A stretch of DNA of 64,000 bases from Bacilli bacterium (GTDB lineage: Bacteria; Bacillota_I; Bacilli_A; RFN20; CAG-288). This document shows, one piece after another, positions 52,271-59,826 of this stretch. The notes under the pieces were generated by a model, which saw only the letters and a list, made by a program, of their open reading frames with translations, searched no databases and was not told the DNA's origin. Each line of letters starts with the position of its first letter. Position 1 is the stretch's first letter. The stretch is taken from contig JALCLG010000001.1 of NCBI GenBank assembly GCA_022647725.1, positions 1,342,001 through 1,406,000 of the forward strand. Reading direction: 5' to 3'. The position numbers were made by a program, and so were the translations under genes.

Positions 52271-54817
52271 ATGAAAGCAAAATTTGTGACGGCCTTGACG
52301 CTTTGTGCCATGGTGATTTCGTCTTGCAAGCAGCCGACTTCGACCTCGACATCCGTAAGTGAGTCCACGTCGGCGCCGGTTTCCGATACGACATCCGTCT
52401 CCACTTCCACCTCCACCTCCACCGAACCTGGAACCAATCTCTCCGGGGATCCGAAGACGTATCAGACTCAGGGAATCGCGGACAGCGATATTTGCCTTTT
52501 CGCTCAGGCTCTTTCCGGCCACCATTATCCGAATGTGGCTTTTGTCGAAATGGAAGAGCGTGATGCCTTGCAGGGTATTTTCAAAGGTTCCGGACTTTCA
52601 ACAGAAGACATCCATTCGGTTGTGACGCTGGTCTTTGATGCCACAATGATTCCGGCTTCCGCTACCTATTCCGAATACAAGACCAAGGTCAAGGATCTGA
52701 GAACCCGTCTCCTCGCATTGGTCGATGCCGTGGAAGGCGACCAGCTATCGTATATGGTCATGACCGTTCTCAATTACCTGCGTCGTTCCAACTCGGAATC
52801 CCCGATGGTCAGCAATATCACGAATTTGATTGATTTCAATGCTGCCAGCGCTACCCTTTCCGGTGACAATAAGGCCGCTTTCGACAAGATGAGAGCCTTC
52901 TTTGATGGCTCCGTGTCCTGGAATGTCCCGATTGATTTCTCCTCCATTGCCCAGGCGGATCAGGTCGTCTTAGGCCGCTTCATCAAGAACCTGTTAGCGG
53001 CTGTTCTGAATCATCTGGATGAGACGGACTTCATCCGGGTGGTCGATGCTCTCTTCAACTTTACCAAGATTAGCTGCAATCTGAAGAGCGATAAGGCCTT
53101 CCAGGCGGATATCACCGCACTCATGGCCGGACTTCCGAGTCTTGCCAACAAGCTGGGTGCTGCCTTTAAGGAGGCTCAGCCCAGTGCCTCGTCCTTTGAG
53201 CTGATCCATACCGCCTTGGTTCACATCGCCGATTTCGTCTTTGGTGCAATTGACACCATCGCCAGCGGCGACTTCGCCATCAAGGAGAACCGGGAGGCTT
53301 TCCTGGCGACAGCTAACGCCATCAAGGGTGCTGTCACAACCGATGTCCTTGCCGCCGTTTATGATCTGCTGACCAATATCCTGGCTGCCTTCGACAGCGA
53401 TGACCTTTCGGCCATCAGCGCCATCAAGACCACCAACCCGATTCCGACGCTGCTACCGACCTTTGATGCTGCCTTTGCTCTGCTTTCTACGGCGGAACAG
53501 ACGGCCATCAAGTCTGTCTTCACCTTCCTTGGCCTGGATTATGACAAGGTCCATACTGCCCTGGATGGTTTTAAGGATACCGATTTCAGCGATGAGGATC
53601 AGCTGAAGACGTTCGGCACCTATATTCAGACGCTCGAAGCCACGGTCCTGACGAAGGTGGTTCCGGCTGTTCCTTATTCGGAATATGGTCTTTCCTATAA
53701 TGACCAGCTGCTGCCGGATCATGTCTTCAAGGACACGGACTTCAAAGTCTCCTTAACCGATAGCGAAGGCAATGATCTGACCAAGATCACCGTCAAGACT
53801 TTGCCGACCTTCGATAGCACGCTAGGCTATCATTCTGCCAATCTGGTCGTGGAAGGCGTGGTTACTGCCGAGGATGGCACGGAAACGAAGAAGTCGGCGA
53901 CGATTGCCTTTGACTACACCGTCTATCCGCAGGACACCTTTGTCCAGTATGTCTACTGCTCGACAACCGACAGTGGTGTTGGCGCTAAGATCGGTTATGA
54001 TCTGGGTGTCTCAGCGGATAGCGATGCCGTTCCGCTGGTTTTCCCGAAGAACTTAAGTCTGGACGATCAGAAGCTGATCACGATTCGCCCACGCCTCTAT
54101 AACGTCACCGAAGACAGCCATTCCGATGGCACGGGTGCCTTGCTTTCCACGGCTAACACCGGGGCCGGCATCGATACCTCGACTCTAGGCATGCACTATA
54201 CTTCCTTCACGGCCGGAGCCTATACCTTCCCGTTTGCCTATTACGTCTATGATGCCGGGGATACGACAGCTACCTACGAGAGCATGGATTCCGGCTATGT
54301 CATCCTCAACGGTGAAAAGGACGTCGAGTATGGCAAGTACTATTCTCTGAAAGACTTTGCCGTCGGCAAGCCGACCGATCTGACCCAGCAGATCAAAGGG
54401 ACGATGCTGGAACTGACTTCGACCGATGATTTCATCACGCTTGAGGGCACCGATACGGCAGCCTTAGGTGCGAAGACCAAGGCCAGCGAGGATAAGAACT
54501 ATACGGCCAGCTACACGGTCGTCGATGACAAGGCCTGCACCTTAGATCGGGTAGATACCCTGACTTTTGGCACGCAGAGCCGTTACCCGGGCAATACCTT
54601 CACCTTCGACCTGAATTCGACCCCGACGCTCGACAGCATCACCGGCGATTATCTTTACGGCACCCAGAAAGCCGGCTCTCTTACCGAAGCCGACCCGGTC
54701 GTGTCGGGTCTCTCCATCGATACCTCTGCGGTGACGACCGGCTCGAAGACGGCTACCTTTGTTTACCGCAGCAAGAAGATTTCCTTCAACTACAAAGTCG
54801 TTCAGCAGATTGTCTAA
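52271..54817 (+). CDS. large secreted lipoprotein
   Basis: 848 residues. Signal peptide with lipobox VISSC (Cys19), then a Ser/Thr linker (about 22-58). A helical domain follows (about 60-455) of alternating amphipathic helices. The C-terminal half (about 470-848) is beta-rich with several Ig/cadherin-like strands (KITVKTLPTFDSTLGYH, KSATIAFDYTVYP; the FVYRSKKISFNYKV end repeats the same theme). No catalytic motif seen. Probably a surface-exposed binding protein. Followed by a strong terminator. Confidence 0.75.
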   Translation: MKAKFVTALTLCAMVISSCKQPTSTSTSVSESTSAPVSDTTSVSTSTSTSTEPGTNLSGDPKTYQTQGIADSDICLFAQALSGHHYPNVAFVEMEERDALQGIFKGSGLSTEDIHSVVTLVFDATMIPASATYSEYKTKVKDLRTRLLALVDAVEGDQLSYMVMTVLNYLRRSNSESPMVSNITNLIDFNAASATLSGDNKAAFDKMRAFFDGSVSWNVPIDFSSIAQADQVVLGRFIKNLLAAVLNHLDETDFIRVVDALFNFTKISCNLKSDKAFQADITALMAGLPSLANKLGAAFKEAQPSASSFELIHTALVHIADFVFGAIDTIASGDFAIKENREAFLATANAIKGAVTTDVLAAVYDLLTNILAAFDSDDLSAISAIKTTNPIPTLLPTFDAAFALLSTAEQTAIKSVFTFLGLDYDKVHTALDGFKDTDFSDEDQLKTFGTYIQTLEATVLTKVVPAVPYSEYGLSYNDQLLPDHVFKDTDFKVSLTDSEGNDLTKITVKTLPTFDSTLGYHSANLVVEGVVTAEDGTETKKSATIAFDYTVYPQDTFVQYVYCSTTDSGVGAKIGYDLGVSADSDAVPLVFPKNLSLDDQKLITIRPRLYNVTEDSHSDGTGALLSTANTGAGIDTSTLGMHYTSFTAGAYTFPFAYYVYDAGDTTATYESMDSGYVILNGEKDVEYGKYYSLKDFAVGKPTDLTQQIKGTMLELTSTDDFITLEGTDTAALGAKTKASEDKNYTASYTVVDDKACTLDRVDTLTFGTQSRYPGNTFTFDLNSTPTLDSITGDYLYGTQKAGSLTEADPVVSGLSIDTSAVTTGSKTATFVYRSKKISFNYKVVQQIV

Positions 54818-54831
54818 CTCTTTGTGAAAAG

Positions 54832-54865
54832 AAAAGGAGGTTTCCGCAAGGAAGCCTCCTTTTTT
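54832..54865 (+). terminator. terminator of large lipoprotein gene
   Basis: AAAGGAGG...CCTCCTTT dyad with inner TTCC/GGAA pairing and a T-run. Confidence 0.85.
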
Positions 54866-54889
54866 GATGCTAACAACTTTGGCCGAAAG

Positions 54890-55876
54890 CTACTTGTACT
54901 CTAGCCGGCAGGCCAGCTTCATGAAGTCTTCTGCTGTCTCACAGTGAGCCAGGATTTCCTTGACGTCCTCGGTCTGGACATAGGCCGTGACGTATTCCGG
55001 GAAGATCCGTCTGGCAAAAACGATGGCTGAGGCCAAGTCCTGCGAGGCAAAGAGGAGGCTCAGATGAGCCCTTAAGTCCTCGCCCTGACGGATGAGGCCA
55101 TTGGGCTTTAATGGCAGTCCTTCTTCCTGCCGTAAAAGATCCTCGAAGATCTTCGGGTCGCCAAGACTGGCCTGACCGATCATCAGACCATCCGCACTCG
55201 TGGCCTTGAAGACTTCTTCGGCGTTAGCCAAACGGATGCCGCCGTTAGCCAGCACCGGAATGGTGAGTGCTTCCTTCGTCTTCCGGATCAGGTCATAGTC
55301 GACCGGTCCCTGGAAGAACTGACTGCGGGTCCGGCCATGGATGCAGATAAGCGAGACGCCGCAGGCTTCGACCTTCTTGGCAAAGGCCGGCAGGTCTATC
55401 TCGGCGTCGATGCCGGTCCGGGTCTTCAGCAAGACGGGCTTCTTGGATAAGCTGACCAGCTTCGTAAGGAGATGGAACAAGGCTTCTTGCTTCGTCAGCC
55501 AGGCACAGCCGGCGCCTTCGTCCATCACCTCTTTGCGGGGACAGCCGATATTGAAATCCAGGAAATCGTAGTCGCCTTCTTTTTCCAAAAGCGGTAAAGC
55601 CGCTAAGACGGTTGCTTCATCGGCACCGTAGATCTGCAAGGCCAGCTTCGTGTTCGGTTCCGTGGCCTTGTCTTTACGGGTATCCCGGACAGCGGAAAGG
55701 ATGGTCGCATCCTGGGCTAACATATCCTTGCAGGAGAGCATCTCGGTGTAGACCATGCCCGCCCCTTTGTCGGCCGCCATCTTCCGCATGCTGTAATCGG
55801 TCAGATGGTGCATCGGCGCCAGGATATAGCGGTTAGGGATGGTGACACCATGAATCTGGAATGTCTTGATTGCCAT
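54890..55876 (-). CDS. dus: tRNA-dihydrouridine synthase
   Basis: 328 residues from ATG 55876, with AAAAGGAG upstream. FMN TIM-barrel enzyme reducing uridine in tRNA: APMHHLTDYSMRK, LQIYGAD, DFNIGCPRKEV with the catalytic Cys, LLKTRTGID, ICIHGRTRSQFFQGPVDYD, VLANGGI and DGLMIGQASLGDP. A C-terminal helical domain follows. The frame stays open upstream into a DUF1893 domain without a stop, but its own ribosome site, -10 (55909-55904) and an upstream hairpin argue for separate expression. Confidence 0.9.
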   Translation of the reverse strand: MAIKTFQIHGVTIPNRYILAPMHHLTDYSMRKMAADKGAGMVYTEMLSCKDMLAQDATILSAVRDTRKDKATEPNTKLALQIYGADEATVLAALPLLEKEGDYDFLDFNIGCPRKEVMDEGAGCAWLTKQEALFHLLTKLVSLSKKPVLLKTRTGIDAEIDLPAFAKKVEACGVSLICIHGRTRSQFFQGPVDYDLIRKTKEALTIPVLANGGIRLANAEEVFKATSADGLMIGQASLGDPKIFEDLLRQEEGLPLKPNGLIRQGEDLRAHLSLLFASQDLASAIVFARRIFPEYVTAYVQTEDVKEILAHCETAEDFMKLACRLEYK

Positions 55877-56386
55877 AGAGATCTCCTTTTTAAATACTTC
55901 TTCATTATAACGGAAAAAGAGTCCCCTTTGCGAAGAGACTCTCGTTTTATACTTGGAAAAGAACCGTCGGTCGACTGCGCTGAGAATTGGCAGCGCCTCT
56001 TTAGGGTCATCGATACCCACGAGAGCCTTCTCAAAAGGTCCCCGCTGGGTCTTGCTCGGATTGAGGATCGCCGGAACCTTCGTTTCATAGGCATAGGGAA
56101 GATGATGAGTCTGGAAGAGTCTTTCAGCCTCGCTCGAAATGACCTTGGCATAGACGGCTTTCACACCGAGATAGAGATAGAGCAGAGCGGCCGCTTTGCC
56201 GACGATCTTATCGTAGGCAATCGTGTCAGCTAAGGTCTTACCTTGCGTGGCTAGTCTCAAAAGATAGGAGATGCCTTTATCCTGGCTTTCAAAGATACCA
56301 TCTTTGTTGACAAGGAGGAGCGTGTCTTTCTCTAACAGCTTGATTTTACTATCATCCCTTAAGGGATTTACTTCGTCTCGTTGCAT
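54890..56386 (-). CDS. DUF1893 domain reading frame continuous with dus
   Basis: From ATG 56386 the first ~130 residues are a DUF1893 domain (KIKLLEKDTLLLVNKDGIF, GISYLLRLAT, DKIVGKAAALLYLYLGVKAVYAKVIS, ILNPSKTQRGPFEKALVGI). No stop codon separates it from dus: residues about 140-170 are read from a terminator-like hairpin and the dus promoter. Either the DUF1893 protein has lost its stop and is made as a fusion, or the hairpin ends its transcript. The start overlaps the end of the NifX-like gene by 19 bases. DUF1893 function is unknown. Confidence 0.6.
   Translation of the reverse strand: MQRDEVNPLRDDSKIKLLEKDTLLLVNKDGIFESQDKGISYLLRLATQGKTLADTIAYDKIVGKAAALLYLYLGVKAVYAKVISSEAERLFQTHHLPYAYETKVPAILNPSKTQRGPFEKALVGIDDPKEALPILSAVDRRFFSKYKTRVSSQRGLFFRYNEEVFKKEISMAIKTFQIHGVTIPNRYILAPMHHLTDYSMRKMAADKGAGMVYTEMLSCKDMLAQDATILSAVRDTRKDKATEPNTKLALQIYGADEATVLAALPLLEKEGDYDFLDFNIGCPRKEVMDEGAGCAWLTKQEALFHLLTKLVSLSKKPVLLKTRTGIDAEIDLPAFAKKVEACGVSLICIHGRTRSQFFQGPVDYDLIRKTKEALTIPVLANGGIRLANAEEVFKATSADGLMIGQASLGDPKIFEDLLRQEEGLPLKPNGLIRQGEDLRAHLSLLFASQDLASAIVFARRIFPEYVTAYVQTEDVKEILAHCETAEDFMKLACRLEYK
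55913..55942 (-). terminator. hairpin inside DUF1893-dus frame
   Basis: Minus-strand AGAGTC (55942-55937) and GACTCT (55923-55918) followed by T-run 55918-55914. It stands between the two domains. Confidence 0.6.
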
Positions 56387-56832
56387 CCGCAGCCACACCC
56401 ACAGCCGTCCTGTGAATCTCCGGAACAGCCACAGCCATCCTGAGAGGTTTCTTCGCATCCGCAGCCACAGCCATCTGGGTGGTGATGGCCTTCCTCACCG
56501 CATTGGCAGGTGGGATTGGCATCATACTTTAAGATGCCCTCGACAAAGGTCTGGGCAGCCTCATCGGCCATGCCGGTGACGGCGGCATAGACTTTAATGC
56601 CGTTGAGTCTTAAGATCTGCAGCATTCCGCTGCCGATATGGGAACAGATCAAGGCTGAGACGTTCTCATTCTTAAGCAGTCCGGCCAGATACTCATGATC
56701 GAGTCCGTTGGTCGGCAAAAGATACGACTTCTTGATTTCCTGATTTTCGATCTCGTAGATCTTAAAGACCTCCGTCCGTCCCGTATGCTCAAAGATCGTC
56801 CCATCGTCGTTAACAGGTATGGCTAAGAACAT
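56368..56832 (-). CDS. NifX/dinitrogenase cofactor-like protein with Cys-rich tail
   Basis: 154 residues. Residues 1-105 form the NifX/NifB C-terminal-type domain (AIPVNDDG, FEHTGRTEVFKIYEI, ALICSHIGSGML, GIKVYAAVTG). The tail (108-154) is extremely Cys/Gly/His-rich with repeated DGCGCG units, about 17 cysteines, suggesting metal or cluster binding. Stand-alone homologues occur in anaerobes without nitrogenase; the role is unclear. A -10 TATAAT (56861-56856) overlaps the ldh stop codon. Confidence 0.8.
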   Translation of the reverse strand: MFLAIPVNDDGTIFEHTGRTEVFKIYEIENQEIKKSYLLPTNGLDHEYLAGLLKNENVSALICSHIGSGMLQILRLNGIKVYAAVTGMADEAAQTFVEGILKYDANPTCQCGEEGHHHPDGCGCGCEETSQDGCGCSGDSQDGCGCGCGCNETK

Positions 56833-56856
56833 GTGATTACTCGCTTTCGTGTCCTA

Positions 56857-57801
56857 TTATAACGCAAGGGAGAGATAAGTCTCCCTGAGAAGCTTGGCCG
56901 AAGCCGACAGCTTCTGATTCTCTTCCGGAGAGAGGACATAGGGCAGGATCTTCTCCACGCCATTGGCTCCTAAGATTGCCGGGACGGAGAGGGTGACATC
57001 CGCTAAGCCAAGCTCGCCATGGAGATGGGTGGATAAGGGAAGAATGGACTTCTCATCCCGCTGGATGACTTCACAGATCCGTTTGACGGCCATGCCGATG
57101 CCGTAGTAGGTGGCTTTCTTCCGTAAGATGATCTCATTGGCCGCATTGCGGACGCTTTCGGCGATGGCTTCCATCGAAGCCTGATGGTTGTAGTAGCCTT
57201 TCATCTCGCAGATCTGATTGAGGGGGACACCGGCGACGTTGCTGTTGGACCAGCTGACGATTTCGCTGTCCCCGTGTTCCCCTAAGATGAAGGCGTGGAT
57301 GCTCTTCGGATCCAGTCCGAGATGCTGTCCGAGAAGATACTTCAGTCTTGCCGTATCGAGGACCGTTCCGCTGCCGAAGACCTGATTCTCCGGAAGTCCG
57401 GATAGCTTCAAGGCAACCCGGGTCAGGATATCGACCGGGTTGGAGACAATTAGAAGATTGCCGTTAAACCCGCTAGCCATGATAGCCGGAATCATCGTCT
57501 TGAAGAGCTCGGTGTTCTTCTTGACCAGATCCAGACGGGTCTCCCCTGGCTTCTGTGCCAGGCCGGCCGTCACGATCACCAGGCCGCAGTCTTTCAGATC
57601 CTTATAGTCTCCGGCCATGATCGTCATCGGATAGGCATAAAGAAGACCATGGCTGATATCCATGGCTTCGCCTTCGGCTTTCTCTTTGACATAGTCGACC
57701 AAGACCATTTCCTTGTAAAGACCGCTCATCGCTAAGGTGTAGGCAATGGTGCTGCCCACCATCCCGACACCGACAATCCCGACTTTGACATTGTTTCTCA
57801 T
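56857..57801 (-). CDS. ldh: L-lactate dehydrogenase
   Basis: 314 residues from ATG 57801, with GGAGG upstream (the frame extends to 57876 without family sequence). NAD motif GVGMVGS, DYVKEKAEGEAMD, NPVDILT, GSGTVLDTARL and the active-site His in LGEHGDSE. Reduces pyruvate to L-lactate, regenerating NAD+ in fermentation. Length and motifs are standard. Confidence 0.96.
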   Translation of the reverse strand: MRNNVKVGIVGVGMVGSTIAYTLAMSGLYKEMVLVDYVKEKAEGEAMDISHGLLYAYPMTIMAGDYKDLKDCGLVIVTAGLAQKPGETRLDLVKKNTELFKTMIPAIMASGFNGNLLIVSNPVDILTRVALKLSGLPENQVFGSGTVLDTARLKYLLGQHLGLDPKSIHAFILGEHGDSEIVSWSNSNVAGVPLNQICEMKGYYNHQASMEAIAESVRNAANEIILRKKATYYGIGMAVKRICEVIQRDEKSILPLSTHLHGELGLADVTLSVPAILGANGVEKILPYVLSPEENQKLSASAKLLRETYLSLAL

Positions 57802-57894
57802 TATAGAAATCCTCCCTCGTCGTGTAGTATAAACGGAAAAAACAAGCGCGGGGGAATAACGCTCAGGAAACAGCATTGGAAACTATTTAATACA

Positions 57895-57910
57895 TTTAAG
57901 TTTCGTTTAA
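57895..57910 (+). promoter_or_regulatory. shared 16-base box upstream of small lipoprotein
   Basis: TTTAAGTTTCGTTTAA, one base different from the box at 50382-50397 and at a similar distance from the start codon. Confidence 0.55.
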
Positions 57911-57955
57911 GCTTGCTTTGCTAACCTGTTGCCATACGAAAGAGAGGATCAGCGT

Positions 57956-58168
57956 ATGAAACACACAAAGAAAGTCGGTTGGGTCGTAGTCGTTCTTCCC
58001 TTACTCTTCTTTTTGGCTGGCTGCGGAGAGTCGGCCAGCACGGCTGTCGCTACCGGTGCCACCACCGAAGGAAAGAATACCCAGACGGCGGAAGTCACGA
58101 CGGTGGATACCACCTCGGCCAACACCCTGACCACCAATGAAGGTTCCTGGATTCTGACGGAAAACTAG
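57956..58168 (+). CDS. short lipoprotein, probable internal-deletion derivative
   Basis: 70 residues from ATG 57956 (GAGAGGA upstream). Signal peptide with lipobox LAGC, then only a Thr-rich linker and a last EGSWILTEN, resembling the GSSWTLPY end of the lipoprotein at 50445. The middle binding domain is missing. Shares the upstream TTTAAGTTTC box with that gene. Either a reduced paralogue or a true small lipoprotein. Confidence 0.6.
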   Translation: MKHTKKVGWVVVVLPLLFFLAGCGESASTAVATGATTEGKNTQTAEVTTVDTTSANTLTTNEGSWILTEN

Positions 58169-58234
58169 ACAAAGCGTTCTTCTATCTCAGCCGATACGAT
58201 AGGATTCCTGACAAAGAAAAAGGAGGACAGACCT

Positions 58235-58483
58235 ATGGCAAGCAGATTATCAAGGAAGTGGATGCTTCTCCCGTTAATGCTGGTACTGACCGGCTGTGGG
58301 GTGGAGGCGGCTTCGACGGCCACGCCGTCGGCTGCTGTTTCTTCAGCGCCGTCGGCGGAGAACTCCAACAGCACATCCCCTTCGGCCAGTGCTTCGGCTT
58401 CGACTGTAAAGAACACCTCCGCGAGTACGTCCACCAGCAGTTCCCCATCGGCAACCATCGATACCGGAGCCCCACGGAAGTAG
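58235..58483 (+). CDS. short Ser-rich lipoprotein
   Basis: 82 residues. Same signal type (KWMLLPLMLVLTGC lipobox), followed only by a low-complexity Ser/Thr/Ala/Pro tail. AAGGAGG upstream supports translation. Probably a truncated member of the surface lipoprotein family, or a spacer-only wall protein. 66 bases after the preceding small lipoprotein. Confidence 0.6.
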   Translation: MASRLSRKWMLLPLMLVLTGCGVEAASTATPSAAVSSAPSAENSNSTSPSASASASTVKNTSASTSTSSSPSATIDTGAPRK

Positions 58484-58520
58484 AGACGCTTTCAAAAGAG
58501 AAAAAGGAAATGGATATTCT

Positions 58521-58552
58521 AAAAAGCAGGAGAACAAATCCATGCTTTTTTA
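58521..58552. terminator. bidirectional terminator between convergent genes
   Basis: AAAAAGCA (58521-58528) and TGCTTTTT (58543-58550); A/T runs on both sides suit both strands. Confidence 0.65.
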
Positions 58553-58559
58553 TAGAAAC

Positions 58560-59228
58560 CTATTTTTTCTTTGAAAGCGATAAATAATTCTTCTTGACTT
58601 CCTTGGCGTACTCGATGAAGAAATCTTTGATGGTCTGCCAGTCGGCGGGAACAAAAAGCTGAGGGAGGAGATCGTCTTCGGCATCCTCAAAATAGGTTAA
58701 GCCCATAATGAAGTAAGATAACTCCGTATGGGTTCCGAATTTCATTTTGGCTTGCTTAAGCAGGTCTTTTCCGGGAATCTTCTCTTCCTTAAGAATCTCA
58801 TAGAGATCGTAGAAGTCTTTTTTAGAGCCCCGGGAACCGATGGCCTGGAACTTCATCAGGGCAATATCCCTGGGACTGGCAAAGGACAAGGCTTTGAAAT
58901 GAATATCCGTAATGAGAGGGGCCACCTGAGGGTAAGGATAAAAGAAATAGCTTACCTGGACTCCTTCAATCCGGAGATCCAGCGTTCCCGCTTCTTTATG
59001 AATAACGTCTAGGGAGGTGAAGCCAGCTTCCTTGATTTCCTGGTAAAGCACTTCTTCGTTGAAAGATGTCGGAACAAAGAAATCAAAGTCAACGGAAGTC
59101 CTTAGCTTCATTTGCAACGAAAGCCCGGTCCCGCCGGCAAGATAAACACCTTTCGGATAGGTCATTAGGGCCAGTCTCTTTAAGAGAGCCTGCCGATGGT
59201 CGTCAAGAATTTCCCAATGGATTGTCAT
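58560..59228 (-). CDS. AbiEii-type nucleotidyltransferase toxin
   Basis: 222 residues. Nucleotidyltransferase motif AGGTGLSLQMKLRTSVDFDFF (GG...D-F-D) near residues 30-50, and a distal SPRDIALMKFQAIGSRGSKKDFYDLYEIL with the conserved Lys/Asp set of AbiEii/AbiGii toxins. Such toxins add nucleotides to tRNA or other targets. Gene starts two bases after the HTH protein's stop, so the HTH protein is the likely antitoxin, in place of a classical AbiEi. Confidence 0.85.
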   Translation of the reverse strand: MTIHWEILDDHRQALLKRLALMTYPKGVYLAGGTGLSLQMKLRTSVDFDFFVPTSFNEEVLYQEIKEAGFTSLDVIHKEAGTLDLRIEGVQVSYFFYPYPQVAPLITDIHFKALSFASPRDIALMKFQAIGSRGSKKDFYDLYEILKEEKIPGKDLLKQAKMKFGTHTELSYFIMGLTYFEDAEDDLLPQLFVPADWQTIKDFFIEYAKEVKKNYLSLSKKK

Positions 59229-59230
59229 CG

Positions 59231-59716
59231 TTATCGCCTCCAGATGTCATGAGGAACGGAATAGTACTTCATCTCTTCTTTCTTCAGATGGTATAACTGT
59301 CGAAGGTAGTTAGCCACAATCGGATTCAGATCCCGTCTCTTTTTGGCCGCTTCCCGGATCTCATAATAGGAATAGTTCCTTTCCGCAAAGAACATCCCCT
59401 CCATGCCTCCTTTGACATAAAGGCGGCAAATGATGAAGTTCTTGTTCTTCTCCATGTCCAGTGCTTTTAAATCCGTATCCCAGAAAGCCGGATAAAGAGA
59501 GCTGGGAAGCGGTTGTCTTTGGGTTCCATAGCGGTAAAAATCTTCCACCGACAGGGAGAGGGCTTTTGCCAAAGAAAAAGCCATTTCCAACGGACAGGAA
59601 CGGAAGTCCGTCTTTCCGTTAAGCAGATCCGAGAGAGTGGAATAGGGAATCCCGGTGATGTTTCTCAGCTGATATTTGGTTATCTTCTTTTCTTCTAAAA
59701 GCACATTGAGATTCAT
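59231..59716 (-). CDS. Xre-family HTH antitoxin
   Basis: 161 residues from ATG 59716. N-terminal HTH (EKKITKYQLRNITGIPYSTLSDLLNGKT) and a C-terminal helical domain without known motif. The longer frame from 59788 is rejected because it would run through a complete promoter: TTGCTA, 17 bases, TATAAT, then six bases to this ATG. The message would therefore be leaderless. An operator-like palindrome sits between the -35 and -10. Confidence 0.8.
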   Translation of the reverse strand: MNLNVLLEEKKITKYQLRNITGIPYSTLSDLLNGKTDFRSCPLEMAFSLAKALSLSVEDFYRYGTQRQPLPSSLYPAFWDTDLKALDMEKNKNFIICRLYVKGGMEGMFFAERNYSYYEIREAAKKRRDLNPIVANYLRQLYHLKKEEMKYYSVPHDIWRR

Positions 59717-59722
59717 GCTTCC

Positions 59723-59751
59723 ATTATAACGGAAATCCGTTATATTAGCAA
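59723..59751 (-). promoter_or_regulatory. leaderless promoter with embedded operator
   Basis: Minus-strand -35 TTGCTA (59751-59746), 17 bases, -10 TATAAT (59728-59723), start codon at 59716. The perfect dyad ATAACGGAAATCCGTTAT (59726-59743) overlaps the -10, fitting autorepression by the HTH protein. Confidence 0.75.
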
Positions 59752-59826
59752 TCTCAATGAGACGCTTTATGATTTCCCGGGCTTTCAAAGGAGTGCTAGG
59801 GCAAAACGGACATCACTAGCACTTCC

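Noticed and set aside
52330..52430. Repeat array or CRISPR-like periodicity
   Set aside because: The periodicity is Ser/Thr codon repetition in lipoprotein linkers; no direct repeats with unique spacers exist anywhere in the window.
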